From contig JAJEKV010000079.1 of assembly GCA_021234155.1 (NCBI GenBank), positions 2,362,789-2,426,788 on the forward strand: a stretch of 64,000 nt of DNA. The letters are read 5' to 3'. The stretch comes from Isoetes taiwanensis. Taxonomy: Eukaryota; Streptophyta; Lycopodiopsida; Isoetales; Isoetaceae. The notes beneath the pieces are model-generated. The model did not search any database. It saw only the letters and a list, made by a program, of their open reading frames with translations, and was not told where the DNA came from. Position 1 is the stretch's first letter; each line of letters starts with the position of its first letter. Below, one piece after another: positions 23,291 through 36,055 of the stretch. The translations under genes and the position numbers were made by a program.

Positions 23291-23765
23291 TATCATGACT
23301 ACCATTTGAAATTCTACAATGGTCATCCCATCCCATTTGCTTGTGCATAAACATTTGTAGAGTTGGCATAGTTTCAACTATATTCAATGTTGTTCTCTGG
23401 CTTGATTTTAAATGCCAATTCTAAAATCTTGATGATAAAAAGGAAATCGTCCAAAATAGGGTTATGTGCAGAGTAGTATGACATAATAATCACCACTTAA
23501 CAAATCCTTGGACATGTGAATTGCCTCTAGTGAATTTTAGACATCTTGTGGAAACCTCCCTTAGTTTTTTTTGAAAGTTGTCCATAAAATATATATATAA
23601 AAAAAATAGTAATTAATTTTTGCACAAGACAACCATTTTGAAAGATGTATCTTTTTCTTTTTTATTCCACATTTAATTGTCACACAAAGCAATGTCATGA
23701 GTATTGCATGGAGATTGTGACGGATATGTGCACATATTTGATAGAGATAAGCTACATGATCAATT

Positions 23766-23848
23766 GTCAGTGTGGCCGAGTAGTCTAAGGCGCCAGACTC
23801 AGGTTTTAGTCTTCGAAAGGGGCGTGGGTTCAAATCCCACTTTTGACA
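23766..23848 (+). tRNA. tRNA-Leu copy 3, anticodon changed to CAG
   Basis: 83 nt. The loop reads CTCAGGT, so the anticodon is CAG, not CAA; it would still decode Leu (CUG). The anticodon stem has further changes (TTTTAG on the 3' side). GTCAGTG and TTTTGACA pair poorly in the acceptor stem, so it is likely a pseudogene. T6 follows. Confidence 0.65.
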
Positions 23849-24202
23849 TTAGTGTTTTTTCTTACAATTCAAAACGAGGCTGTAAGATACGAATGCCAAA
23901 GAAGATTCTCCAACTCCATCCCAGCCATGCATTGTTGTACATAACTTTTGTAGTCTACTATAGAATCTATATTGGATGTCAATGTCTTGTAATCTCGTAT
24001 AATATCCATATTGGATGTCAATGTCTGACATAGCAATATTCTTCCAATTTGACAGGAACCACAAGACAACCATTTTGAAAGATGTATCTTTTTCTTTTTT
24101 ACTCCACATTTGCTTGTCACACAAAGCAATGTCATGAGTATTGCATGGAGATTGTGATGGATATATGCACATATCTGATTGAGATAAGATACATAATCAA
24201 TT

Positions 24203-24286
24203 GTCAGGGTGGCCGAGTGGTCTAAGGCGCCAGACTCAAGTTCTGGCCTTCGAAAGGAGGCGTGGGTTCAAATCCCACTTATGACA
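24203..24286 (+). tRNA. tRNA-Leu(CAA), copy 4
   Basis: 84 nt with good A and B boxes, anticodon CAA and a fully paired CCAGA/TCTGG anticodon stem. The acceptor 3' strand reads TTATGAC instead of TTCTGAC, which breaks one pair. T5 follows. Confidence 0.82.
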
Positions 24287-24649
24287 TTAGCTATTTTTCT
24301 TACAATTCAAAACAAGGTTGTAAGATACGAATGCCAAAGAACATTCTCCAACTCCATCCCAGGGGTCCCAGGCATGCATTGTTGTACATAACTTTTGTAG
24401 TCTACAATAGAATCTATATTGGATGTCAATGTCTCGTAATCTCGTATAAAATCCATATTGGATGTCAATGTCTGACATAGCAATATTCTTCCAATTTGAC
24501 AGGAACCACAAGACAACCATTTTGAAAGATGTATCTTTTTCTTTTTTACTCCACATTTACTTGTCACACAAAGCAATGTCATGAGTATTGCATGGAGATT
24601 GTGACGGATATGTTCACATATTTAATAGAGATAAGCTATATGATTAATT

Positions 24650-24733
24650 GTCAGGGTGGCCGAGTGGTCTAAGGCACCAGGCTCAAGTTCTAGTCTTTGA
24701 AGGGGGGCGTGGGTTCAAATCCCACTTCTGACA
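24650..24733 (+). tRNA. tRNA-Leu(CAA), copy 5, probably decayed
   Basis: 84 nt with anticodon CAA. Changes in the anticodon stem (CCAGG/TCTAG) and variable arm weaken the fold. Only T4 follows. Confidence 0.72.
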
Positions 24734-24857
24734 TTAGTGTTTTCTCTTACAAATCAAAACAATGTTGTAAGATATGAAATGCCAAAGAACATTCTCCAAC
24801 TCCATCCGAGGCATGCATTGTTGTACATAACTTTTGTAGTCTACTATAGAATCCATA

Positions 24858-25254
24858 AAACAAGATGGAGGACCGAGATGAGAAGGTTAGTGAAATAAAA
24901 GATGGCAAGCAAAGCGAGAAAGGAGTTTTGCAAAGAAAGGCAAAGGATGACAATTTAGTGAGAGAGAACAAAGAGCAAGCAAGACACAAGGAAGGAATTG
25001 AATCTAGAGCATTATCTCTAGAGGCTTTTAAAGCTCACAAGGATAAAGTGAATGCCTTGAAGCAAAAAGAATTGGAAGTACTAAAGAACATCAACAAACA
25101 AGTGGTGAAGAACTCACGATACCAGAATATCTTGCAACTTGAAATGCCATATGATATCAAAGAGGAGGAGCGAGAAGACGCAATTATAGCCAACAATAAT
25201 TTGGCCATGGAAGGTAAACTAGAAAAGATATTGAATGCGATCAAAGATGACTGA
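24858..25254 (+). pseudogene. Gag-like protein, unit 2, 3' part
   Basis: Resumes at the residue equivalent to about 16665 in unit 1 (KMEDRDEKVSEIKDGK) and runs in frame to the same TGA stop. It lost its N-terminal half to the tRNA block. Confidence 0.85.
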
Positions 25255-25394
25255 GAGGCTCAAGGGGATGCGTGCCCAAAAGTGAAAATGAGGAATTTGG
25301 AAACAAGGCTACCATTATGCTCAAGATATGGGATCCCTGTAAGTTTCAAAACCTTGAGTTCCTCGGGATTTAGGAACATTTTCCTCCCCAATAA

Positions 25395-26957
25395 TGTCGT
25401 CTGCCAAATCGAGGCGAAAATCTGCAAAAAGCATAATACTAAGAATATAGCTCGGGGAATCATGCTAGCTTAGCGAAGAAAGCTAAGCAAATATGGAAAG
25501 AGGAAGCAAGTAGCCTGAGAGATGTGCTACGTGAAGGATTACCCATGAGAAAGACATGGGAAGGAATGACATGGCAACATGAGTGTCATGAGAAGAACCC
25601 CATAGACTAAAAAATACCTATGGAGGAAAGATGGAAGTGACGAGAATAAAGGCCTTGGAATAAAAAAGGTCGAGTCAATGAGAGAAAAAAAGGGAAAACA
25701 AAAATCATAGAGCCGGGAGCCTATGAGAGAAGAGAAGATTGCCATGGCCAAACGAGCCGAAAGGCAAGAAGGAAGAAAAAAGAAATACAAAAGAAAGAAA
25801 TAATGAAGTCGGGAACCATGGGGAATTTGGACCCGGAAATATTATTGCCAAGCAAGAACACGGATTATATGGAAAAACCATGCACTATTGACAAAGAGAA
25901 TTGTGACAAGAGAAAAAGTACTTGGACGAGAGTATAGATGGATCTGGACGGGAAAGATCAACCATGGGACAAAAGACAATGGGACATATGGGAAGTATTG
26001 CAAGACCATGGAATTACAAGGGTAACCATTGGAAGAAAAAGTTATAAAGGAAAAAACCATTGAGAAGACAATAACTAAACAATTGTAACAAAAAGGGAAA
26101 AGATGGACGACCAAGAAATTTTCTTGGACGAGAGTTTTGGCAAAAAAACCAATCAGCGACGCGACCACTGTATAAGCGAAGAGCCAAGCATGCCGCCCGG
26201 ATTCCAAGCTTTAGGGTTCGATCATGGCGAATCAACGCCATCTCTACAAACAGGGAAAACCCAGCCCTCGTGATCCGGGGTCCGGCGGAATCGCCTTTAG
26301 TCGCAGAGAAAAAATCGGGCCGGATTTGACTAACATCAGGCCATGGCCATGCAAGAAATTATGTTAGAAGGCCGCCGAGTTGATTGGGAAGAAGCCGGCC
26401 CATCTCCGCAAGATTCGATCCCAAAGACGAAAGGGGGCCGATCTTCTCACGCTGCGAAATGCGAAACAAAGGAAAGGGAGATAATAAAAATTAAGGAAAA
26501 ACAAAGCCCTTAAAGAAAGAAGGAGGTCTACTTACTTCAAGATATGATGGGTAGCGGAGTTGGCAAGGTCTTTGCCTCCTAATGGAGAGGTGCAGGGTTC
26601 AATTCCGTTCCAAGTCTTTTTGCCAAAGAATTGCAGAACCACAAAATCGCATCTATTTTTTTGCGTGGTGACGTGGCGTGACCAGTGGCGAGATTTGATG
26701 ACGTGGCAGGGTGAATGATGCAGTAATGATGCAGTAGGTGCCATGTTGGCGATCCGCCTAGGTGGCATACGAAATCCAAGGGGTGCGATGATGTGGCGAT
26801 GATGTGGCAAAGGGGTAGTTGGGGTATAAATATGTGAACCACGGTTGGGGTTTTTCCAACTAAAGCAAGTGCAATAAAGTTTGATCTTCCGTTCTAGTTT
26901 TCTTGGTGTCTCTTTCACAGCGCTACCTTTTCCTCGGGTTGCGAGCGGGGCTCGACA
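25395..26957 (+). repeat. LTR 3 of the tandem element
   Basis: 1563 bp with TGTCG/CGACA ends. It lacks about 25 bp at 25927 (a stretch around TTATTTGCAAAAGCAG) that LTRs 1 and 2 have; LTR 4 has the same gap, so 3 and 4 share a more recent ancestor. Confidence 0.85.
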
Positions 26958-27239
26958 TAAAAGTGGTGCATTGGCCGGGAAATCAATCGTGGTGCTCGTG
27001 AAGGAGATTTGTCCAAGAAAGCCGACAACATTAGATAGAGAAGAGGAGCCAAGCCACGGCCAAAGAAAGAGTCGGGCCAACTCCCTCCGTCAATGTATGT
27101 ACGTGCAAGGAACGGAATCCAAGGAAGAGCACGAAAGAATTGTTACCAGGCAGCACCGACAAGGAAAGAGGATAAATTAAATTTAATTGCACCATGAACA
27201 AAGTGCAATAGAGCCATTGACAAGTTTCGAGAAGGAAAT

Positions 27240-28582
27240 TATGAGTGGACAAATTGATTACTTTGCTCTTATGCAACGAGGCTTGATTGTGGATCAAGTC
27301 CATCTTCATCAAGTCGCAGCAGCAGTAGCAACCCATGGAACTGCAGCATTAATGCATTGTCCTCAGAGATCGACAATATCCATGGAAGTTCCAACACCAG
27401 AGATGGTCATAAATAAGTTCAAAGAAGACGTACTCAGATAGTTATCTGCAAAAGTGCTCAAGATGCAACAAACGATGTGCATTATGCAGTCAAAAAAATC
27501 GGTGCAATGTTGGAGATGTCACCAGTACGGCCATATTGCAAAATATTGCCCAGTAGAGTTTGTGTACCAATCACATTGTGGGACCTGCAATACACAAGAA
27601 GATGAGATCATTCAAAAGGAGATATTTACAAATTTAGACAATGAGGGGGACATGCAGATTTGTGTGGAGTGTCAACAACTCATTTTTCTTACAAGACAAG
27701 AAGCCGAAGAATTGGATGAAGTTGATGACTTATTAATGTGTCGTCACCATAAAGCTACGCATGCATTGCTTGAGGAAAATTCCATTGCAGATTCTGGACC
27801 TGAAATGATGGAAGAAAAGACAACACGTTTACAATATTTGGAGCCCATAGAATATGTGATTAAGCCAGCATTAACGGAGCAACATCCAGTTCACGAGAAG
27901 CTGGTCGACAAGCCAAATCAATACTGACGCGCAGCAATAAAATTGATATAGCCATAAGAGATTGCCAAGAAGAGAAGGACATATGCAAAGTAGTTGATGA
28001 AGAGAGATAGATCAACGACAAGAGCCAACAAACCGAGATGGAAAAATAATGATGAGGACTACCATACGAAAATTGATGCATAAGAATTGCGAAAAACAAG
28101 AGGAAGAATGGTTAGACATGGAAAAGAAGCAATTGAAATCAAAAGAAAAGGAAGGAGTTGTTAGTATTGTGTGCAACGAGAAATTAAACAAGATGGAGGA
28201 CCGAGATGAGAAGGTTAGTGAAATAAAAGATGGCAAGCAAAGCGAGAAAGGAGTTTTGCAAAGAAAGGCAAAGGATGACAATTTAGTGGGAGAGAACAAA
28301 GAGCAAGCAAGACACAAGGAAGGAATTGAATCTAGAGCATTATCTCTAGAGGCTTTTAAAGCTCACAAGGATAAAGTGAATGCCTTGAAGCAAAAAGAAT
28401 TGGAAGTACTAAAGAACATCAACAAACAAGTGGTGAAGAACTCACGATACCAGAATATCTTGCAACTTGAAATGCCATATGATATCAAAGAGGAGGAGCG
28501 AGAAGACGCAATTATAGCCAACAATAATTTGGCCATGGAAGGTAAACTAGAAAAGATATTGAATGCGATCAAAGATGACTGA
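27240..28582 (+). pseudogene. Gag-like protein, unit 3 (broken)
   Basis: Same gene as unit 1 but with TAG at 27439-27441 (GAG in unit 1) and frame-breaking indels at about 27920-28050, where unit 1 reads PNHADASNKIDIA. The C-terminal 177 residues are open again (28049-28582). The zinc knuckle is intact in the middle fragment. Confidence 0.85.
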
Positions 28583-28724
28583 GAGGCTCAAGGGGATGCG
28601 TGCCCAAAAGTGAAAATGAGGAATTTGGAAACAAGGCTACCATTATGCTCGAAGATATGGGATCCCGGGTAAGTTTCAAAAACCTTGAGTTCCTCGGGAC
28701 GAGGAACATTTTCCTCCCCAATAA

Positions 28725-30262
28725 TGTCGTCTGCCAAATCGAGGCGAAAATCTGCAAAAAGCATAATAATAAGAATATAGCTCGGGGAATCATGCTAGCT
28801 TAGCGAAGAAAGCTAAGCAAATATGGAAAGAGGAAGCAAGTAGCCTGAGAGATGTGCTACGTGAAGGATTACCCATGAGAAAGACATGGGAAGGAATGAC
28901 ATGGCAACATGAGTGTCATGAGAAGAACCCCATAGACGAAAAATACCTATGGAGGAAAGATGGAAGTGACGAGAATAAAGGCCTTGGAATAAAAAGGTCG
29001 AGTCACGAGAGAGAAAAGGGAAAAACAAAAATCATAGAGCCAGGGAGCCTATGAGAGAAGAGAAGATTGCCATGGCCAAACGAGCCAGGCAAGAAGGAAG
29101 AAAAAAGAAATACAAAAGAAAGAAATAATGAAGTCGGGAACCATGGGGAATTTGGACCCGGAAATATTATTGCCAAGCAAGAACACGGATTATATGGAAA
29201 AACCATGCACTATTGACAAAGAGAATTGTGACAAGAGAAAAAGTACTTGGACGAGAGTATAGATGGACGGACGCCGGGAAAGATCAACCATGGGACAAAA
29301 GACAATGGGACATATGGGAAGTATTGCAAGACCATGGAATTACAAGGGTAACCATTGGAAGAAAAAGTTATAAAGGAAAAAACCATTGAGAAGACAATAA
29401 CTAAACAATTGTAACAAAAGGGGAAAGATGGACGACCAAGAAATTTTCTTGGACGAGTTTTTGGCAAAAAACCAATCAGTGACGCTGACTGTATAAGCGA
29501 AGAGCCAAGCATGCCGCTCCGGATTCCAAGCTTTAGGGTTCAGATCATGGCAGAATCACCGCCATCTCTACAAACAGGAAAACCCAAATCGGATCCGAGG
29601 TCCGGCTGAATCGGCCTTAGTCAGCAGAGAAAAATCGGCCGGATTTGACTAACATCGAGGCCATGGCCATGCAAGAAATTATGTTAGAAGGCCGTCAGAG
29701 TTGATTGGGAAGAAGCCGAAGCCATCTCTCGCAAGATTCGATCCCAAAGACGAAAGGGCCGATCTTCTGCCGCAGAATGCAAACAAAGAAAGGGAGATAA
29801 TAAAAATTAAGGAAAAACAAAGCCCTTAAAGAAAGAAGGAGGTCTACTTACTTCAAGATATGATGGGTAGCGGAGTTGGCAAGGTCTTTGCCTCCTAATG
29901 GAGAGGTGCAGGGTTCAATTCCGTTCCAAGTCTTTTTGCCAAAGGATTGCAGAACCACAAAATCGCATCTATTTTTTTGCGTGGTGACGTGGCGTGACCA
30001 GTGGCGAGATTTGATGACGTGGCAGGGTGAATGATGCAGTAATGATGCAGTAGGTGCCATGTTGGCGATCCGCCTAGGTGGCATACGAAATCCAAGGGGT
30101 GCGATGATGTGGCAAAGGGGTAGTTGGGGTATAAATATGTGAACCACGGTTGGGGTTTTTCCAACTAAAGCAAGTGCAATAAAGTTTGATCTTCCGTTCT
30201 AGTTTTCTTGGTGTCTCTTTCACAGCGCTACCTTTTCCTCGGGTTGCGAGCGGGGCTCGACA
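28725..30262 (+). repeat. LTR 4 of the tandem element
   Basis: 1538 bp, ending CTCGACA followed by the right GGGGC duplication (30263-30267). Shares the LTR 3 deletion and has a further short deletion in the GATGATGTGGC repeats of U3. Confidence 0.85.
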
Positions 30263-30267
30263 GGGGC

Positions 30268-31980
30268 CGCGGGGCGAGGGGCTTGCTTTGCATCAGATCG
30301 GTCTCTGAGTCTGTGGAAAAAACAAATTAGTGGCATGCAAAGTTTATGGCAGTCCGCTTGGCTATGGCAGCGAATATCATCAAGCAGAAGGTTTGATTTC
30401 CTCCACAGGGATAGTAAGCACAGATCAGAGGCAGGGGTCAGAGTCTTTTGAATGCAGATCTGGCGACGGCAATCAGGACAAGCTTTCAAGGCATTAGAAA
30501 ACAACATGTGGATCATGGCAATCTAGCGATGCTTCAAGGTATTAGAAAACATTCGGCGGATCATGTTAAGATCAGGCTTTACATACAGAAGACACATTGG
30601 GTAAGATATTTAGGGCAGAGGAAAGTGTCAACAATGTTTTCATGGCAAGCCTCTTGGGCATCAAATATAGATGGTGACAGTTCGGCAATGGTTTGAAAGA
30701 AGTGCAAGAATGCAAGTAAGACTAGCAGCTTTGTTTGCTATCAAAGTGTTCATGTGAAAATTTGTTTGAAAAGAAGTAGAGGTTAATAAGATTATATCTG
30801 TGCAGGAAAATTCCTTGAACGAAGTGCAGGAAAAATTCAAAGCATTTACAATATGTGCCTTTCCATGTGCCTGAGATTGACAGAAATGTGGTTTGTTTGT
30901 ATGTTGTCAGGGCAATGCCATTAAATAAAGGACTGGTGAGAGAAGCATCTGTAGCGTCCATCTCTTCACCAGCAAGAAGAAGTCTGCATTTCAAGGGTTA
31001 GTTCAATGCTTTATACTGTAGAAGATTTGCATTAACAATTTCTCTATTTTCAGCCTTGAACAGGATTGTGTCAGATGAGTTGATTCAGACAGTTTTGGGC
31101 GATTGCTACAGAGTGAGAATTCTTTCATAAAGATTGATCCATGGATGCCCATGTTCATGAGCATGGACGCAGTGCGGTTGAAAACTTAAAATATATATGC
31201 AAGAGATTGCATTTGGGCAGAAACATAGTGCAATGGAAAATCTTACATGGGATAGAAAATTTCTGGAATAATATTGCCGCATATGAGATCCATGTGCAAA
31301 GATGTGGTGTAAGATAAATATTCTGGTGGCCTGCTGTCGCAGATAACTTATTATCGCTTCCTTAGAGCTTGCTGAAATAGGGCGTGCATTGGAGATGCTG
31401 TCGTGGAAATTATAGAATCCCACTGACAGGCCCATTGACACTGTCACGGTTCGCAATTTGGTTGCAATTTGTTCAATCAATTCATAAATCCGCTCAGAGT
31501 GTGAGCCTTTCTTTGAAATGACACAATATAACATCTATCTTTACAATCGAATTTGATTCTCAATCATTAAAAATAAAGATCCAATTTATTATGTGGTAGG
31601 GATGTATATGGAATTTATGTAAGAGGAAAGATATGGTGAATGCATGGCAAAAATTGAGCTATTCTATATTACTTTCCAACCTTTCTGGATTATAAACATT
31701 GGCTTATGGAAACAACATAAAAAGCACAACTTAAATCTGGATGTTGAATTGGGAACAGTCTCACGACGTTGTGTGGTAAAGTTGGACATGATGCGTTGAA
31801 AACCTTGCTAAGGACATAAAGTGAAAACCTTGCTAAGGGTATAAGTCCTTTACTGTGGGCAAAAGAATACATGAAGCCATCTATCATGTTTGATGGCTTG
31901 GGGGTATATTTTTTGTACAAACAACTTTTTCAAGAAATGCTTACAAGAAAGTATAGATCCAACAGAACCAACTTATATCA
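30268..31980. other. Helitron interior without a recognised gene
   Basis: Mostly non-coding. One minus-strand frame of 142 codons (31534-31106) begins MLYCVISKKGSHSERIYELIEQIATKL and looks protein-like in composition. I do not recognise it and see no matching neighbour exon, so I do not call a gene. Confidence 0.4.
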
Positions 31981-32281
31981 AACCAACTTACATGGTCATG
32001 CTTGATGCATGCACTGTAATTTCGCCAAAGGGTAAGCATATACACAACCAACTTACACCGAACCAACTTACATGGTCATGCGTGATGCATGCACTTTCGC
32101 CAAAGGGTAAGCATATACACAGCCAACTTACACCGAACCAACTTACATGGTCATGTTTGATGCATGCACCGCAATTTTGCCAAAGGGTAAGCATATACAC
32201 AACCAACTTATATCGAGCCAACTTACATGGTCATGCTTGATGCATGCATTGCATTTTTGCCAAAAGGTAAGCATATACACG
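31981..32281. repeat. Tandem repeat, four units of about 75-80 bp
   Basis: Units start at 31981, 32061, 32136 and 32216. Each contains AACCAACTTACATGGTCATG, TGATGCATGCA and GCCAAAGGGTAAGCATATAC. Unit lengths of 80, 75, 80 and about 66 bp reflect small indels. Confidence 0.9.
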
Positions 32282-34374
32282 GAATTTGTGACAAAATTAT
32301 TAGCATGGTGGAAATGTGGAGCCCATAGAACAGAATGCCAAAACACGACCACACATAATTGACAACATTGCTTGCAAGCATAAACGCGCATGGTCATGAT
32401 GCCATTCGTCTTTTATCTAAAGTACTCATTCCAAATATTTATATTTATGCAACATATAGGCTTTCAGATTGCATGTTCTAGAGTATCTGCATATTGGAGT
32501 ACTCCTTGGTATCATTTAGCAGTTTCCAACATGTGCCCAACGATGCATAGACATCAGCAACATATTAGCAACTCATAGACATTCTTAAGAAAGGTCCTAT
32601 GGGTCAAAGCACAATATTGGGGGGCAAAAACGCACATGGCAAGCACCCCTCCAAAGACCCCCAACCCTTTTCTCCCTCCAATTTTTTTTTTAATTGTAAT
32701 TACTTTTCTCGACTCGGACGGAACCCTAGGCGCAGGTTTTCTGCGTGCTCTGGCCAGACTAGGCCAGAGCTATGATTCTCTACTCCATCTTCATCATTGC
32801 CATGCCTCCCATGATTGTCCCGCTGGCTACAAATCCGATAGTCCAGTTCTATGAGGAGCGCCTAAGTGAAGAGACATTACGGATTTTCAAAGAACCGGAG
32901 GTAAAGTTTCTTTTGCATTCTATATTTTCGGGTAAGATAGATAACAGGCGATCTTTTCGTTCCTTTATGTGAAAGGATGATGACAATGGTTAATTTTTGA
33001 AGTCTTTATGATCCGGGATCATTTTTTTTAGTTTCCAAATGATCTTTTTTAGGCTAAAAGTCGAATAAAGGCCTCCATTCTCGATTCTTTAAGTTCTTGG
33101 CTTTTCAATTTTGATGCTTAATGTTCTTATTTATCCTGTTATGATCCGACCTCATTTCTCGATTTACCTTCTATTTATTTTGCAGATGAAGATAGCTTAC
33201 ACAAATCGAGGAGTTTGTCCAATATCGTGGCTTGTGCAATGAGGGCAAAGATCCTTGCAAAGATCACTTGGACAGATTGCCCTAAGTCAGATTTTTTGAC
33301 AGTTTGGTCTCAAGAAGTAAAGAAGGATAACAAAATAAAAGTGTCTTGCATTAGGCCGAGTTTGAGAATCGATCAAGGTATTGATCAAGAAAATCTATCG
33401 GGTTTGGTCTCAAGAACAATGAAGCTAGAACTATTTTTGCCCGTGCATTTGCATGGCAAAGACACTCAAGAGTGAAGAAAACCCCGGTAAGTATATGTTG
33501 GATTGGGCTACATTTGCCTTTGAAAAGAATTAAGATTTCCAATAGAAACAAGAGACATAAAACGATATGGAGGAGATTGCTTTGAAGAACATTAGTATGG
33601 GTGTTTCTTCTTTAGAGACCCGACATGTTAGGTTTTGAAGAATCAATTTCACGTATACAAAAACAATGATCGAGAGCTGGAGTTTCGTAAAAATCGAGTT
33701 GAGGGCTTGATGGCGGGCTTTGATGAGGCAAAATTTTCCGTCTCGGATAGATTGAAGAAAACTAAAGTAATGATTGAAGATCTTGTAGAAGCATGTCCAG
33801 ATGAAGACCAGGCCCTTGGAAATCTTTGTCAAGATGAATCAAAGCTTGGTTTGTCATTGCTCACGATTTTGAAAAGGAAGAGGCAAGCTGATAATAGTGC
33901 AGATTTGGACCAGCAACTAACAGATCTAAGAACTGACTTGCAGGCTAAGATTGCAGCTGTTGATGATTACAAGGTGAAGGTTAAAAATCTGCAGTACTTG
34001 GGGGATAATTTTATGAGCACAAGCATTGTAAAACCTAGTCCAGGCAGCCTGCTTGTTATCAATTTTGAAGATGGTTGCCAAGTTTGTGGCTTTGCTTTTA
34101 GTCCATCTTATAGCATGTTTGTCCAATTGGTTTGTGGACACAAATATCACCTCTTTTGTTTCCAAAGAATGTGTGGAAAACCTACAATGCATTGTTTGCA
34201 AACAAGATATACCGAGAGAGTTGTATGCTGAACTTGGATACCTAGACTTCTTACCTATTAAGGAGAGTGCAGAAGATCCAGCTGAAGATGATGCTGAAGA
34301 AGAAGAGGAAGATGCTGATATTGTACAGGGTCAGGGTAAGAGACCTTTAACCCGGTCAATGACATCACCACGTA

Positions 34375-34990
34375 AAAGGCAAGCAAATGTCAATTTCAAT
34401 TTGTAATTGTAAAACTTTCTTCTTAATTTATTTTTTTGTTATTGCAAGAATTTCCAAACGGAAGAGAAGAGGAGAAGACCGTGACACTGAAGATCTTTGC
34501 TGCTTCAGAAGATCTTGATCTTCAAAACAACTCGCCACAGAAAGGCAAGCAAATGTCAACTTGCATTCTGTATTTCAAAAACTTTCTTCTTAACATTTTT
34601 ATTCTTATTGCAGTTGTTTCCACCGAGAAAAAGAAGAGGAGAAGACAATACGATGTTTGCGGATGATCTTGATCTTCAAAACACCGCCACGAAAAGGCAA
34701 GCAAATGTCAACTTGTATTTTGTAATTCAAAAACTTTCTTCTTAACATTTTTATTCTTGTTGCAGTAGTTTCCACAAGAAGGAGAAGAGGAGAAGACAAG
34801 ACAGCTGCTGCAGATGATCTTGATCTTCAAAACACTTCGCCACAGAAAGGCAAGCAAATGTCAACTTGCATTTTGTAATTCAAAAACTTTCTTCTTAACA
34901 TTTTTATTCTTGTTGCAGTAGTTTCCACAAGAAGGAGAAGAGGAGAAGACAAGACAGCTGCTGCAGATGATGTTGATCTTGAAAATATCC
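34375..34990 (+). repeat. Tandemly duplicated exon plus GC-AG intron units
   Basis: Exons at 34449-34544, 34614-34696, 34766-34849 and 34919 onward share RRRGEDKTAAADDLDLQN-like coding and end in CAGAAAG or GAAAAG. Each is followed by an intron that starts GCAAGCAAATGTCAA and ends in TTGCAG (the first ends TTGCAAG). The donor is GC in every case, a minor but known splice class. Exon lengths of 96, 83, 84 and longer are in phase except for one. Confidence 0.75.
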
Positions 34991-35751
34991 CACCAGTTGA
35001 AAAGGAAGGGGCAAATGCTGCACCTGCTGTTAGTGATGTAGTTATTGTGGCCAAGCTTCCAAATGAGAGAAAAGGCAAGCCTAAAAAGTTTAGTGCACGA
35101 CCTCCTGTTGCAACTAAAGGTTATTATTTGCTGCCCTTTTTAATGAGAGGTGTTTTTGTGAAATGAATCAAGTTTAACCACATGTTTTTGCTTTCAGATG
35201 TGCCAAAAAATGGAAAGAAGAGAGGTCCTTATAAGAAGGGTGCAGGTGCTAAGCAGGCTTTGAAGAAATCACGCCAAAGAGACTCCTGCTAGAGAGACTC
35301 TGCTGTGAGAATCCAACTCCTAAAGGGAAATTAGTGAGGAAGTATGCTAAAAAATCTGCCAATGTATGTATCAAGAGTGCACAATGTGAGAAAGAACTCT
35401 CAGGTATGTGCTTAATGTAGGATACATTTAATGTTTGATTTGAAATTAATAGTTTGAACATTTCACTTTTGTTTGGCAGAAGCTACATTGAGCAATCCAG
35501 CTGAGTCTTTTAACTCCAGCCAGATTGCAAACATGTGGTTCGATTCTCGCAACGGTGCCAACAGTGGCTTGGTGCAAAATGCGTAAGCATGTGGAAGCCA
35601 AATTGAAGACCTCTCAAGATAGATTTAGGTGTTGCTAATGCTTTGCAGTTGAATCAATACGAAAGCAAAGGCCTACAATGCCATCTATTCCCCGCAATGG
35701 CAACTATTCCTACCATGCCATCTATTTACGCTACACCGGTTCTGAAATACC

Positions 35752-35836
35752 AATCATTCCACCAATGCCCATTGTTCCCGAGATGCCAATCATTCCACCA
35801 ATGCCAATTGTTCCCGAAATGCCAATCATTCCCCGG
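35752..35836 (+). repeat. 36-bp coding repeat (PIIPPMPIVPEM)
   Basis: Two full units and a partial one of CAATCATTCCACCAATGCCC-type sequence inside the last exon-like ORF, giving a Pro/Ile/Met repeat. Confidence 0.8.
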
Positions 35837-36055
35837 TCTCCAATCAAGTTGATGAGATGCACTTTGATCAAAGCATGCCGGTTGTGCAAGCAAGTGATGT
35901 TTCTAAAGGTCTTTGATCTCGCAAATAAACACGAAGATCCCACACATGAAGATCCCACACCTGAGCTTCCCAAATCTGACGAGGAAAGTGATGAAGAAGA
36001 CATGACTCTTGAACAATATGTAGAGAAGGCAGTTACTCTAAACATACCAGGTTAG

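Larger units (their letters stand above)
32771..36055 (+). pseudogene. Multi-exon RING-finger, AT-hook-like nuclear protein gene, broken
   Basis: Exon-like blocks: 32771-32899 (MILYSIFIIAMPPMIV, donor AG|GTAAAG), about 33185-33475, 33635-34374, tandem exons 34449-35119, about 35199-35290, 35480-35585 and 35678-36055. The largest has a coiled-coil-like start, then a RING-type zinc finger: CQVCGFAF, then LVCGHKYHLFC, then CIVC one frame over, so a single indel near 34165 splits it. An acidic stretch (AEEEEEDADIV) and basic GKKRGPYKKG segments follow, ending with repeats of PIIPPMPIVPEM. RING fingers usually act as ubiquitin or SUMO ligases; the basic and acidic parts suggest a nuclear protein. 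Stops before donors (33473) also speak for decay. It may be a host gene captured by the Helitron, or a transposon gene. Confidence 0.55.

Noticed and set aside
31981-32281. CRISPR-like array
   Set aside because: The units are continuous tandem repeats without unique spacers, in eukaryotic DNA.
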